DNA from: PALSA-243 sp049522755
GTDB lineage: Bacteria; Acidobacteriota; Terriglobia; Bryobacterales; Bryobacteraceae
DNA length: 64,000 bases
Assembly (NCBI GenBank): GCA_049522755.1
Contig: JBEKNN010000002.1
Span: 1 to 64,000 of the forward strand
Reading direction: 5' to 3'
Under the pieces are notes generated by a model. The model was not told the origin of the DNA. It saw only the letters and a list, made by a program, of their open reading frames with translations, and ran no database searches. Made by a program: the position numbers and the translations under genes. Positions 33,031 to 42,298 of this stretch are shown here, piece by piece; positions within the stretch are counted from its first letter, which is position 1, and each line of letters opens with the position of its first letter.

Positions 33031-35838
33031 TTGACTCCGGTCTGGAATTGGCCCATAGTTTCCCCTATGCTTGAATCCCAGCCGCTCTCACTGCCCGAAG
33101 TCTTGAGTGAAGAAAAGCTAGTCCTGCGCCCCAATGCGGCGGATGGCCAAACGCAGGCCCCACTGACGGCCCTATGCCTGTCCGGCGGCGGCATCCGTAG
33201 CGCCACGTTCGCCTTCGGCGTCATCCAAGGGCTGGCGGAGCAGGGCGTCCTCGACGGCTTCGACTATCTCTCCACGGTGTCCGGCGGAGGATATACCGGA
33301 GCGTGGCTCACCTCCTGGAAACAGCGCGCCAAAGGTCTCGACAAGGTGATCCCGCAGTTGCGCCGTGACGCGCCCTCCGTATCCACGTTGGTATCCACGT
33401 CCGTAGCCACGTCGGTATCCACGTCGGTATCCACGTCGGTATCCACCTCCGTAGGGACGGGCAGCCCCGATCCTATCCAGCACCTCCGCGAATACAACAA
33501 TTACCTGTCGCCGAAGTTGGGCCTATTCTCGGCGGATACCTGGACGCTGGTGGCGACGGTGGGGCGCAACATGTTCTTGAACTGGCTGGTTTTCGTACCA
33601 TTGCTGCTGGCCGTGCTGATGGCGCCGCGGCTGCTGTTATCGCTCGCGAGGCTGGGAGAAACTTACTTTGCTCTTTACAGCGGGTCCGGGTGGCTCAATC
33701 CAAGTCTCCTATCGAAAATCATTCCCGGAGTGAGCGCGCTTTTCTTCGCGATGGTAATTTTCAATGTCCTGAGGCGCCTCCCCGGGGTGGGTGGGAAAGA
33801 CCATTCCGAAATCGATTTCCTGAAGTATTGCTTACTGCCTTTGGTAATTGCCACGGTCGCGTTGATCACTAACGATTCCTGGTTCACCGGCGGCGATCTA
33901 ACCAGGGCCGGCGCCGAATCCTCGGCGGAGATTGGATACGGAACCTTGACGCTTGGCGTGGTGACCGCCGCATTTGCGGGGTGGACGGCCTACCTGATCT
34001 TCTGCGGGAAGAGCCTGCGGGAACGAGTCCGCTTTTTCCTGCCCGTCTCCGCGGGGGTCTTGCTGACAAGTTGGAGCGCCGGCTCCGCGGCGTGGCTGCT
34101 CGCGGACCGGGTCTACCCTAGCACCAGCTGGCCTGTATATACCACTGTCGCGGCGCCCCTTCTGCTCTTGGCAATGTCGCTCGCCGCATGCCTTTTCGTG
34201 GGGGTTACGAGTCGGGTTTTGCAGGATGAAGACCGCGAGTGGCTGTCGCGCGCCGGCGCTTGGGTGCTGCTGCTGGTCGTATTCTGGACAGCGGCATGCG
34301 CCCTGGTGCTGATTCTGCCCACGTGGGTGCTCACGCTGCCCGTCTGGGGAAAATCGGCGCTCGCGGCGGCGGGTGCGGCCGCGGGCTGGATCAGCGCCCT
34401 AACGGGATCGAGCTCGCGGACCAAGTCGGATACGGAGAGCAGGGGAAGCGGCGGCGCCCCTCCGCCATCTATGCTGATGTCCCTCGCCATGAAGCTGGCG
34501 GCTCCGGTCTTCGCCGGGGCGTTCCTGGTGGGTTTGGCGATCCTGACGGACTGGATTCTGATGGCGTCGGGCCTAGGCGCGCACTCGGAATGGGATAGCG
34601 CAACACAGTCCGAGGTCTTCACGCATTGCCCGAACTGCGCCTGGTGGGACCATCCGGGCATGTTGAATGGAACCCGTTGGGAAGCGAACCTGGGGCTGGG
34701 CCTGGCGTTTCTCGCGTTCGGCTGGCTGATGGCCCGGTTCATCAACATCAATAAGTTTTCGCTGCAAGGGATGTACCGGAATCGACTGATCCGCGCATAC
34801 CTGGGCGCTTCGAATGCTTGCCGGGACGCGAACGATTTCACCGGGTTCGCGCAAAGCGACAACATCCCGATGCATAAGGTGGACACGAGTTTGAAGCCGC
34901 TGCACGTGGTCAACGTCACGCTGAACCTGGTCGCCGGTCAACGGCTGGCCTGGCAACAGCGGAAGGCTGCGTCCTTCACGATGACTCCGCTGCATTGCGG
35001 CAGTTCCGAGCTTGGCTATCGCCCCAGTCTCAACTACGGCGGCACCGACGGCGTCTCTCTCGGCACCGCCGTCGCGATCTCCGGAGCCGCCGCCAGCCCC
35101 AACATGGGGTATCACTCGTCGCCGGTGATTGCGTTCATCATGACGCTGTTCAACGCCCGCCTGGGCTCGTGGCTGGGCAATCCCGGCAAGGCCGGCTCGA
35201 AGACCTGGCGCCAGGAAGGGCCTACCTCGGCGATTGCATCCATCGTGCGGGAAGCCTTCGGTCTCACCGACGATACCAGTCAGTACGTGTATCTCTCGGA
35301 CGGCGGGCATTTCGAGAATCTGGGAATCTATGAGATGGTGCGGCGGCGATGTCATTACATCGTGGCGTCGGATGCGGGCTGCGACCCGAGGTTTACCTAC
35401 GAAGACCTGGGCAACGCCTTGCGCAAGCTCCGCATCGACATGCGGATTCGCGTCGATTTCGAGGATGGCTCGTTTGAGTCTCTGAGGGAGCAAACCAAGC
35501 GCTGCGCCGTCGCGCGGATCCGCTACAGCCTGGTGGACAATACCCAGGAAGACGGATATCTTCTTTACATCAAGCCCATGATGCGCGGCAATGAACCTCC
35601 CGACGTCGCCAGCTATCAGAGCAAGAACCAGGAGTTCCCGCATCAGAGCACTGCGGATCAGTTCTTCGACGAATCGCAGACGGAAAGTTACCGCATGCTG
35701 GGCTTGCAAACGGTAGATGAAATCTGTGCGGGCTGGGACAAGTCAGGCGGAATTACGGGAATGTTTCAACACGTCTCCGGAGTGTACTTCAAGGATGAGC
35801 GCGCGCTGGCCGCGAAGAGCGGCTCGACGGCGCCATAG
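33031..35838 (+). CDS. Large membrane patatin-like phospholipase
   Basis: A 935-residue protein with a split patatin domain. The oxyanion-hole motif LSGGGIRSATFAFGVIQGL (50-68) and the nucleophile Ser84 in LSTVSGGGYTGAWL are at the N-terminus. The catalytic aspartate (Asp757) is in LSDGGHFENLGIYEMVRRR near the C-terminus. Between them lie about ten membrane helices in two groups (170-460 and 480-570). The residue two before Ser84 is Thr instead of Gly, as in this membrane subfamily. A Val-Ser-Thr tetrapeptide repeat (114-138) is coded by a 12-bp tandem array. The TTG at 33031 has AGAGGGGAAG upstream; ATG 33067 is the alternative. It is a probable inner-membrane lipid acyl hydrolase with unknown substrate. 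Confidence 0.82.
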   Translation: MTPVWNWPIVSPMLESQPLSLPEVLSEEKLVLRPNAADGQTQAPLTALCLSGGGIRSATFAFGVIQGLAEQGVLDGFDYLSTVSGGGYTGAWLTSWKQRAKGLDKVIPQLRRDAPSVSTLVSTSVATSVSTSVSTSVSTSVGTGSPDPIQHLREYNNYLSPKLGLFSADTWTLVATVGRNMFLNWLVFVPLLLAVLMAPRLLLSLARLGETYFALYSGSGWLNPSLLSKIIPGVSALFFAMVIFNVLRRLPGVGGKDHSEIDFLKYCLLPLVIATVALITNDSWFTGGDLTRAGAESSAEIGYGTLTLGVVTAAFAGWTAYLIFCGKSLRERVRFFLPVSAGVLLTSWSAGSAAWLLADRVYPSTSWPVYTTVAAPLLLLAMSLAACLFVGVTSRVLQDEDREWLSRAGAWVLLLVVFWTAACALVLILPTWVLTLPVWGKSALAAAGAAAGWISALTGSSSRTKSDTESRGSGGAPPPSMLMSLAMKLAAPVFAGAFLVGLAILTDWILMASGLGAHSEWDSATQSEVFTHCPNCAWWDHPGMLNGTRWEANLGLGLAFLAFGWLMARFININKFSLQGMYRNRLIRAYLGASNACRDANDFTGFAQSDNIPMHKVDTSLKPLHVVNVTLNLVAGQRLAWQQRKAASFTMTPLHCGSSELGYRPSLNYGGTDGVSLGTAVAISGAAASPNMGYHSSPVIAFIMTLFNARLGSWLGNPGKAGSKTWRQEGPTSAIASIVREAFGLTDDTSQYVYLSDGGHFENLGIYEMVRRRCHYIVASDAGCDPRFTYEDLGNALRKLRIDMRIRVDFEDGSFESLREQTKRCAVARIRYSLVDNTQEDGYLLYIKPMMRGNEPPDVASYQSKNQEFPHQSTADQFFDESQTESYRMLGLQTVDEICAGWDKSGGITGMFQHVSGVYFKDERALAAKSGSTAP
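33379..33450. repeat. 12-bp tandem array in the patatin gene
   Basis: Six units of GTATCCACGTCG or close variants follow each other in frame. They encode VSTL/VSTS/VATS/VSTS units in the loop between the N-terminal patatin motifs and the first membrane helix. Confidence 0.92.
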
Positions 35839-36018
35839 CCCGACGGCAGGGCATCCGGCACTCCCCGTAATATTTCAGCGCTTGCATTGAAACGGCAGGC
35901 GGGTGGCTCGCACTAATAAGTAAGGCTCGAGGCAGTAACGGGCGCTGGCATGTCCAATTGGCTTCCCGAGCCGCACAACGGATTTGGAATAGAATAAGAA
36001 CATCAAAGGACGCTCCAT

Positions 36019-36948
36019 ATGCGACCGTTTCGTAATGCAGTCTGGTTATTCCTGTTAATCGCGCCACCGTTTCTTCGAGCCGATGTCACGATTCGATACA
36101 AGACGGAAATGAACTCACTAACGGCGGTTCCAGCCTTGCCAGCCGGGTCAGTGATTTACATGAAGGGCAACAAAGGCGTGACAGTGTCCGGCGATGTTAC
36201 CACAATCGCGGATTTCGCCAGGCAGGAAATCACCGTGGTCGATACGGTTGGCAAAAAATACGCGACAATCCCGGCATCGGAGTACGGCGTCAAAATTAAG
36301 CAGGGAGTAGCGCAGGCGGCCGGCACTGCGCAGACGGCCGGGGCTGCGGAAGTATTCAACTCGATGAAGACCACATGCGAGTCGAAGAAGACCGGCCGCA
36401 CGGAAGTGATTCAGAGCGTTCAGGCCGAAGAGCGGGAACAAACCTGTTCTCTTGCGGTCAACCTTCCCGATAGCTTGAAGCGGGCGGGCGCCCCGGATAC
36501 CGGCATGGGCGTTAAATTCGTGACTCACATTTGGTTCGCGTCCCCGGTCGAGAGGATGCGCGTACCCGGGCTCTGGCAGTTGTCGGGCTTTGAGATCTGG
36601 CGCAATTATTTCGCGAATCCCATGAAAGCGATGGGAAGCTTAATGCCGGGCGGCATGGCTGACATGTTTACCGATATGCAGAAGGATCAGTCTGTGATTC
36701 TGCGGCTGAACATGGAAGCATACGTGGATATGGCATCGATCCCCGGCGCGGCTGCCGCTGCGGGTTTACCCGCGATCGCGTCGGGCTCCCCCCTGATAAA
36801 GATGACCCAGGAGATAGTGGAGCTTTCCACTTCGCCGCTCGACGATTCGCTCTTCCAGATCCCGAACGATTGCAGCCCGGAGCCGTTCGCGGATGTGTTC
36901 CAGGGGATGATTGCCCGCGTGCCGGCGCCGAAAGCTCCGGCCAAATAA
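36019..36948 (+). CDS. Secreted protein of unknown function
   Basis: A protein of 309 residues with signal peptide MRPFRNAVWLFLLIAPPFLRA. The first half starts DVTIRYKTEMNSLTAVPALP and is predicted to be beta-rich; two cysteines (TTCESKK and EQTCSLA) may form a disulfide. Later parts include VTHIWFASPVERMRVPGLW and a Gly/Met-rich region MGSLMPGGMADMF. Similar proteins occur next to TonB receptors or as free-standing secreted proteins in this lineage. It faces the TonB receptor gene, with only 11 bases between their ends. I do not recognise a function. Confidence 0.7.
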   Translation: MRPFRNAVWLFLLIAPPFLRADVTIRYKTEMNSLTAVPALPAGSVIYMKGNKGVTVSGDVTTIADFARQEITVVDTVGKKYATIPASEYGVKIKQGVAQAAGTAQTAGAAEVFNSMKTTCESKKTGRTEVIQSVQAEEREQTCSLAVNLPDSLKRAGAPDTGMGVKFVTHIWFASPVERMRVPGLWQLSGFEIWRNYFANPMKAMGSLMPGGMADMFTDMQKDQSVILRLNMEAYVDMASIPGAAAAAGLPAIASGSPLIKMTQEIVELSTSPLDDSLFQIPNDCSPEPFADVFQGMIARVPAPKAPAK

Positions 36949-36959
36949 GCCGTAGCCGC

Positions 36960-39900
36960 TCAAAACATCAGACGTACGCCCACCTGGAAAACGCGCGGGA
37001 AGTTCGCTTGCAGCGAAATCTGCCCGAACTGAGCGGACCCGACTTCGTTGCCGGTATTGGAACCATCCGCTCCCGGCGCGTAGAAGTACGGCGTATTGGT
37101 CAGGTTGAAAACCTCCATGCGGAACTGCCCCTTGAGATGCTCCTTATATGCCCAGGTTTTGAACATCGAGAAATCGGCGTTCTTCATCGCGGGACCGCGC
37201 AGCGGGGTTGTGCGAGATACGTTTCCGTATGTGTACTGGGCGGCGGTAGTGAAGGCGGCAGGGTTGATCCAGTCACTGAGGCGCTGCGTTTCCGAGCCGC
37301 TGGTTCCTTCCGGCGCGCCTGTCGCGTTCGGCCTCTGAACGCTCGTGCCGATAGCCGAATTCAGGTTGCTCTGGTAAATCGCCAGCGGGAAACCGCTTTG
37401 CAGGGTGGTTTGAACGTTGATGGCCCAGCCCCCTGCCACAAGGTCAAGGTAACGGTTGGTCGAAAGGAATTTCCTGCCGGCGCCGAACGGCAATTGATAA
37501 TTGATCGCGGTGGTCCAACGGAGCGGAGTGTTGATGGTGGCGAGCGAGTATTCCGGCGCGAGATTATAGTTATCCTGCGCGGCGCTTTGCTGAGCGCTGA
37601 AGGTATTGCTTGCCGCATTCGAACCATCCATATTGCGAGACCACGTGGTGGTGCTCAGTAAGTTCAATCCATTGCCGAGACGCTTCTGAAACTTGACATA
37701 GACCGAGTTATAGCTTGCGTGGTTCTGATTCGAAGCCATTTCGTTGATCGGTCCATACTGGGGGAACGGCAGCAGCAGTTGCGACATGGCAACAGTCGCC
37801 GAAGCCAGATTCAGAATGCCGGCGCCGGTGCCATAGAACGGATTCGGCACCTGATTGTTTAATGCCTTGCCCAGGGACAGGTCCGCGTCGGGCAACTGGT
37901 TGATGTTGATGTTGGGCGTTCCCTCGATCAAGTCGTGAGTGACGGACCCGGAGTAACCGGCAACCACCATAAAGCCTTCCCCCAGTTCCCGCTGAATGTC
38001 GAGCGAAAACTGATGAATGCGGGTAGAGTGGGCATTGCCATCGTAAACCGTCAGCGTCTGGCCCCCCAGCCCCGCGGCAGACCCCAAAGCATTACCGGCT
38101 GGCGGTATGAATCCGGTGGGAAACGGATTAGAGAGAGTGTTCGCCGGGCTTACATTATTGTTAGTCGAAGCTACGTAAGGCGTGGCGTTATTGTAGCCGA
38201 TAGGCGTAAACAGTGTGAAGGTGAACGGAGCCCACAGCAGCCCGTAACCACCGCGAATGCTGGTCTTGGAATTGATAGCGTAGGCCAAGCCCGCGCGGGG
38301 GCCGAATTTGTCCGAGTTCGGATGAGTGGCAGTGGTAAAGCCATTCGTACCGGCATATACGATCTCGCCCCTGGTAGTAATGCCAGACACCTGGGACTGT
38401 ATGGGATTGACCACGTTCGGATCGAACTCGACCAGCGAGTTATTCGAGGAGTGCAGTCCGGTTTCGTAGTCATAGCGGATGCCGAAGTTGAGAGTCAGCT
38501 TACTGTTGAACCGGAAGTCGTCCTGCACCCAGAATCCCCAATAATCCACCTGGGATGCAACCGGGATGGCTTCCGTTACGCTGCCGGAGGAAGGAATGCC
38601 GAGCAGCAAACTGGCGAGGCTCCCACCGGTTCCGGCAACGGTGGACGTGGCGGAGGCGCCGGTAAAGGCGGATGTGAATGTGTAAGCCCCCGGCGTGACC
38701 GTTGGCAATCCCGCAACATGTATGGCGCGGAAATCGACCCCGGTCTTCAGGCTGTGGCGGCCCAAGAACTTGGAGACACTTCCCGAAAAGCTGTGTGAGT
38801 AAAAGGAATCCTGCGAGAAACCGCTGCCGCCGTAGCTGGCCATGTCGCTCGACATCGTGATCGCCGGAAAAGCATCGTAAGGAACCGACGAAGCGTAAGA
38901 CTGGGGAAAGCCGAGCGCGCTAAGATTGATTCCCTGGCTCGCCAGCATGTAGGTGCGGTTCGGATAACGGTTGAATCCCCAGCGGAGAGAGACCACCACA
39001 GTCGGCGATGGAGTTAGCGTAGTGTTGGCCTGCGTGGCGTCCACGTGTCTGACAAGCATGCTCTGTCCGGGAGTGCCGGGGTCGCTATAGCCAAAGTATG
39101 CGTTCGACTCTTCACGGCTGCCGTAATGTAAGTAAGAAACGCTGGCGCGCCACCACCGGGTAATTTCCTGATCCAGCTTGGTATCCACCTGATCGGCGCG
39201 ATCGTAAATGATCGCAGTGGTGTTGTAGTTGGCGGCTCCGTAGTAGGGCGTGGGAGCATTCGGCAGCGGATAGTAGGACGCGAGCGCGAGTCCGACAGGG
39301 TTCAGCATGCTGGTTGGAATGATATTACCTGGAAACTGAACGCGGCCCGTCGGAGCCGGATCATACATGAGCTGCAGGGCGCCGCTCTTAGTGAAGCTCT
39401 GGGAGAAGTTTCCTTCCCGTTCGAGAGCCGTAGGCACCGCCAGTTCCGTGGAAGCAGCTTCTTTCTGCCGGTAGGATTCGCCCGCCACCCAGAAGAACGT
39501 TTTGTTCCTGCCGTTATACAGCTTGGGCACTACGACCGGACCCCCGATGGCCGCGCCGTAGTTATAGAACGGCTGATTGGCGACCGGCGAGTTCAGCGCG
39601 CCGCTCGCATTTCGCCCGGCGGCGTCGGCGAAATAGGTATTGGCCAGCAAAGGCTGCACCCAGGTGTAACCAAATACGTCGCCGTGAAGCTGATTAGTTC
39701 CGGATTTCAGATACAGGTTGAATGTTCCGCCGCCGGTGCGTCCCACCTCGGCGTCGTAAGTATTGACTTGAAGCTTGACTTCTTGAACAGCCTCAATGCT
39801 CGGAATGATGACGGCATGATTGCCCGAATCCGTGATCGGGATTCCATCGAGCAGGTAGTTATTGCCGGTGATTGGCCCGCCGGCGATGGAGATCTCGGAC

Positions 39901-40445
39901 GATCCGGTCTGGTCTTCCATCCGGTTGAACTTAGGGTCGCCGCCCGGGGTGACGTTTTGGGATATTTTCACGCCTTCGAAGAACGGATTGCGCCCCATGT
40001 TCGGAAGGTCGGCGAGCTTCTGATTGTCGATCACCTGCCCGGTGGACGCATTCTCGGTTTCGAGGAGCGGTACGCTTTCGGCCGTCACGTTGACGCTTTC
40101 CGTTACCGCGCCGACCTGAAGCTTCAAATCCACGATGAGAAACTCCTGCGTACTGACAAGTATGTTCTGGCGGTCGAGGACCTTAAACCCGGGCTTTTCG
40201 ACGCTGATGGAGTACGTGGATGGATTCAGGTCCGGAAACGAGTAACCACCTCCGGTTTCGGAGACTGTGGAACGGGTAATACCCGTAGCCTGCTCGGTCA
40301 GGGTAAGCTTCGCGGTTCCTACCGCGGCCCCCGAGCTATCGGTTACCGTTCCGCGAATGCCTCCATGAAAGGATTGCGCCCACAGACCGGTTACAGCCAT
40401 GAAGGTGCAGAAAAGCGGAATGAGAAGTCTTCTGCTTAGGTTCAC
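36960..40445 (-). CDS. TonB-dependent receptor, Oar-like (first of two)
   Basis: An outer-membrane receptor of 1161 residues. It has a signal peptide (MNLSRRLLIPLFCTFMAVTG, then LWAQ), a carboxypeptidase-regulatory-like beta-sandwich at about 26-110 (GGIRGTVTDSSGAAVGTAKL) and a plug domain at about 120-230 (VTESVNVTAESVPLLETENA). The large barrel has NGRNKTFFWVAGESYRQKE and ends with FQVGVRLMF. Such receptors are thought to take up large polymers or peptides and are highly expanded in Solibacter relatives. Start GTG 40445 has AGGAG six bases upstream. A good promoter lies at 40692-40720 on the minus strand, giving a leader of about 240 bases. Confidence 0.93.
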   Translation of the reverse strand: MNLSRRLLIPLFCTFMAVTGLWAQSFHGGIRGTVTDSSGAAVGTAKLTLTEQATGITRSTVSETGGGYSFPDLNPSTYSISVEKPGFKVLDRQNILVSTQEFLIVDLKLQVGAVTESVNVTAESVPLLETENASTGQVIDNQKLADLPNMGRNPFFEGVKISQNVTPGGDPKFNRMEDQTGSSEISIAGGPITGNNYLLDGIPITDSGNHAVIIPSIEAVQEVKLQVNTYDAEVGRTGGGTFNLYLKSGTNQLHGDVFGYTWVQPLLANTYFADAAGRNASGALNSPVANQPFYNYGAAIGGPVVVPKLYNGRNKTFFWVAGESYRQKEAASTELAVPTALEREGNFSQSFTKSGALQLMYDPAPTGRVQFPGNIIPTSMLNPVGLALASYYPLPNAPTPYYGAANYNTTAIIYDRADQVDTKLDQEITRWWRASVSYLHYGSREESNAYFGYSDPGTPGQSMLVRHVDATQANTTLTPSPTVVVSLRWGFNRYPNRTYMLASQGINLSALGFPQSYASSVPYDAFPAITMSSDMASYGGSGFSQDSFYSHSFSGSVSKFLGRHSLKTGVDFRAIHVAGLPTVTPGAYTFTSAFTGASATSTVAGTGGSLASLLLGIPSSGSVTEAIPVASQVDYWGFWVQDDFRFNSKLTLNFGIRYDYETGLHSSNNSLVEFDPNVVNPIQSQVSGITTRGEIVYAGTNGFTTATHPNSDKFGPRAGLAYAINSKTSIRGGYGLLWAPFTFTLFTPIGYNNATPYVASTNNNVSPANTLSNPFPTGFIPPAGNALGSAAGLGGQTLTVYDGNAHSTRIHQFSLDIQRELGEGFMVVAGYSGSVTHDLIEGTPNININQLPDADLSLGKALNNQVPNPFYGTGAGILNLASATVAMSQLLLPFPQYGPINEMASNQNHASYNSVYVKFQKRLGNGLNLLSTTTWSRNMDGSNAASNTFSAQQSAAQDNYNLAPEYSLATINTPLRWTTAINYQLPFGAGRKFLSTNRYLDLVAGGWAINVQTTLQSGFPLAIYQSNLNSAIGTSVQRPNATGAPEGTSGSETQRLSDWINPAAFTTAAQYTYGNVSRTTPLRGPAMKNADFSMFKTWAYKEHLKGQFRMEVFNLTNTPYFYAPGADGSNTGNEVGSAQFGQISLQANFPRVFQVGVRLMF

Positions 40446-40691
40446 AAGAAGCTCCTAATCGAGAGATTGGCCGGGTTTGCCGTTTCGCGAGTTGCCAGGG
40501 TTATGTGAGTGGAAAAAACCCCTATTCCAGCAAGCACGCTAACCTCTGAACTCGCGCCGCGGATCCCGAATTAATACAATTTTCCGGCGGGCAAATGCAA
40601 ACGCCGGCCGAATATCGATAGGCTCAAAACCGAGAGCATGAATGGAAGGCTGACGGGCTGACGAGGGACCGTCCCCGAACGACTTTCAGAC

Positions 40692-40720
40692 ATATTAAGG
40701 CGATGGGTTCGCGTTGTCAA
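40692..40720 (-). promoter_or_regulatory. Promoter of the TonB receptor gene
   Basis: Minus strand TTGACA (40720-40715), a 17-base spacer, and TAATAT (40697-40692). Both boxes are close to the sigma-70 consensus. Confidence 0.7.
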
Positions 40721-40748
40721 GAAAAAAACAGAGACTGCGCGTTTTCTC

Positions 40749-40778
40749 TTGACACGCGTCTTGCGTCCAGCTTATCAT
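40749..40778 (+). promoter_or_regulatory. Promoter of the Tat aminotransferase gene
   Basis: TTGACA (40749-40754), an 18-base spacer, and TATCAT (40773-40778). The leader to the start at 40943 would be about 160 bases long. Confidence 0.62.
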
Positions 40779-40942
40779 TCGTGCTAGTAGACTCCCTGGC
40801 AGTAGGTCCCTTCTCCGCCAAGCTCTCGGTCAGCAGCTTTGGCTTCGCGCGGCAAGTCCCTCGATCTTAACTCTCTTTAACAATTTAAGTGGGCTTTAAC
40901 AATTTGAGCGGGAGTGCTATCACTCCAGGAGATTTTTAGCGT

Positions 40943-42154
40943 ATGTTTCTCACCCGCAAGACACAGGAATCATTAGTGGATCGGGGATACTCCCGCCGTC
41001 AAATCGGCCGAATCGCTATGGGAGCTGCCGCCGCTATTCCGTTTTTCAACGAATTCGCCCAAGCCCAGCAGGCGCAACAAGTGGCGACCAGACGTGGAGG
41101 AGGCGGAGCTCAACGGGTTTACGATCCGGACGTTGTCCGCATCACTTCCAACGAGAACCCGATGGGTCCGACGAAGGAAGGCATTGAGGCGATGGCGAAG
41201 GTCGGTCCCCTCGGCTGGCGATATGATCCGCGAGGCGAGAATCTCGAATTCCAGGGGCTGCTCGAAAGCACGGAAAACGTGAAACCGGGGTACGTCAACG
41301 GATATCCGGGGTCCAGCGTTCCACTGGCAAACAGCGTTGCGGCGTTCTGCTCGCCGACGAGACCCTGGATTATGGGCAGTCCGGGTTATGGGTCCGGCGC
41401 GGGCAGATTCATCGGCAACAAAGTGATCCAAGTGCCGCTGCGCAAGGATTACTCGCACGATGTGCAGGCTATGATCAAGGCAGACCCGAACGCCGGCGCC
41501 TTTTACATCTGCAACCCTAACAACCCGACCGGCACGCTCACCTCGCGCGCGGACTTCGAATATATTCTGGCAAACAAACCGAAGGACGCCGTCCTGGTGA
41601 TTGACGAAGCCTATGTCCACTTCGGCGGACCGGAAATCTATTCGACCGAGCTGGTCCGGCAGGGCAAGGACGTGGTGGTGCTTCGTACGTTCTCCAAGAT
41701 TTACGGCATGGCGGGCCTTCGCGCCGGAGCGCTCTACGGACGCCCGGATCTTCTGGCGAAAGTCGCCGAGTTTGGCAGGGGCGGCCACCTTCCGGTGACA
41801 GCAACGGCGTGCGCCGCCGCCAGCATGAAGGTTCTGCCCGCCATGCAGAAGGAACGCATGGAGATCAACAAGCGGAATCGCGACCTGGCCTTCGAGCACC
41901 TGGAAAAGATCGGCGTCTCGTATGTCCCTGCGGTGTCGAACTTCCTCATGATGTCCGTAAAAGGGATGACGGGGGAACAGGTGGGCACAGCGATGGCAGC
42001 AAAGAAGGTATTGCTCGCGAACGCGAGCCGGTGGCCGGAGTGGCCGCAGCACATCCGAGTGACGGTCGGCACGTTCGAGGAGATGGGAAAGTTCAACGCG
42101 GCGATCACTGAAGTGGTAAAGGAAGGACCGCCGAAGCGTAGCAGCGCCGGGTAA
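40943..42154 (+). CDS. Tat-exported PLP-dependent aminotransferase (class I/II)
   Basis: A fold-type I PLP enzyme of 403 residues, closest to histidinol-phosphate aminotransferases. It has ITSNENPMGP at the substrate-binding N-terminus, NGYPGSSVPLANSVAAF, YICNPNNPTGTL, VIDEAYVHFGG, the Schiff-base Lys252 in LRTFSKIYGMAGLRAG and HIRVTVGTFEEM (the carboxylate-binding Arg). The first 44 residues form a twin-arginine signal: YSRRQIGRIAMGAAAAIPFF and then FAQAQQ. PLP enzymes fold with cofactor in the cytoplasm, so Tat export is plausible. Export argues against a histidine-synthesis role and suggests amino-acid metabolism outside the cytoplasm. The gene is driven from the region divergent to the TonB receptor. 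Confidence 0.88.
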   Translation: MFLTRKTQESLVDRGYSRRQIGRIAMGAAAAIPFFNEFAQAQQAQQVATRRGGGGAQRVYDPDVVRITSNENPMGPTKEGIEAMAKVGPLGWRYDPRGENLEFQGLLESTENVKPGYVNGYPGSSVPLANSVAAFCSPTRPWIMGSPGYGSGAGRFIGNKVIQVPLRKDYSHDVQAMIKADPNAGAFYICNPNNPTGTLTSRADFEYILANKPKDAVLVIDEAYVHFGGPEIYSTELVRQGKDVVVLRTFSKIYGMAGLRAGALYGRPDLLAKVAEFGRGGHLPVTATACAAASMKVLPAMQKERMEINKRNRDLAFEHLEKIGVSYVPAVSNFLMMSVKGMTGEQVGTAMAAKKVLLANASRWPEWPQHIRVTVGTFEEMGKFNAAITEVVKEGPPKRSSAG

Positions 42155-42214
42155 CGGCGGCGCGTTCAGGAACGCAAGCGTCAGCGCTGCGTCCCAAGTC
42201 ATCGGCTTCGAAGC

Positions 42215-42260
42215 GCGTTCACACGAGTGTGAACGCGGCACGCATGAGTGCGTGCGCCAC
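42215..42260. repeat. Double-hairpin intergenic element, copy 2 (between convergent genes)
   Basis: GCGTTCACAC-GA-GTGTGAACGC (42215-42236) is a perfect palindrome. It is followed by GCACGCA-TGAG-TGCGTGC (42238-42255) and GCCAC. Order, spacing and tail match the copy at 14822-14879. It lies between the aminotransferase and the convergent hydratase gene. Confidence 0.75.
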
Positions 42261-42298
42261 GATTTGGTGCGTCTGCACTAATTGAAGAGTATTGGCCT

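Larger units (their letters stand above)
40446..40942. promoter_or_regulatory. Divergent promoter region of the TonB receptor and the aminotransferase
   Basis: No gene is supported. It contains two promoters facing away from each other and a 19-bp direct repeat, TTTAACAATTTAAGTGGGC and TTTAACAATTTGAGCGGG (40876-40912), in the aminotransferase leader. The two -35 regions share the wording TCTTGACA followed by CGCG. Confidence 0.65.

Noticed and set aside
40973..42241. Open frame of 422 codons on the minus strand
   Set aside because: It is antisense to the aminotransferase, whose PLP lysine and substrate motifs are clear. It also runs through the hairpin element.
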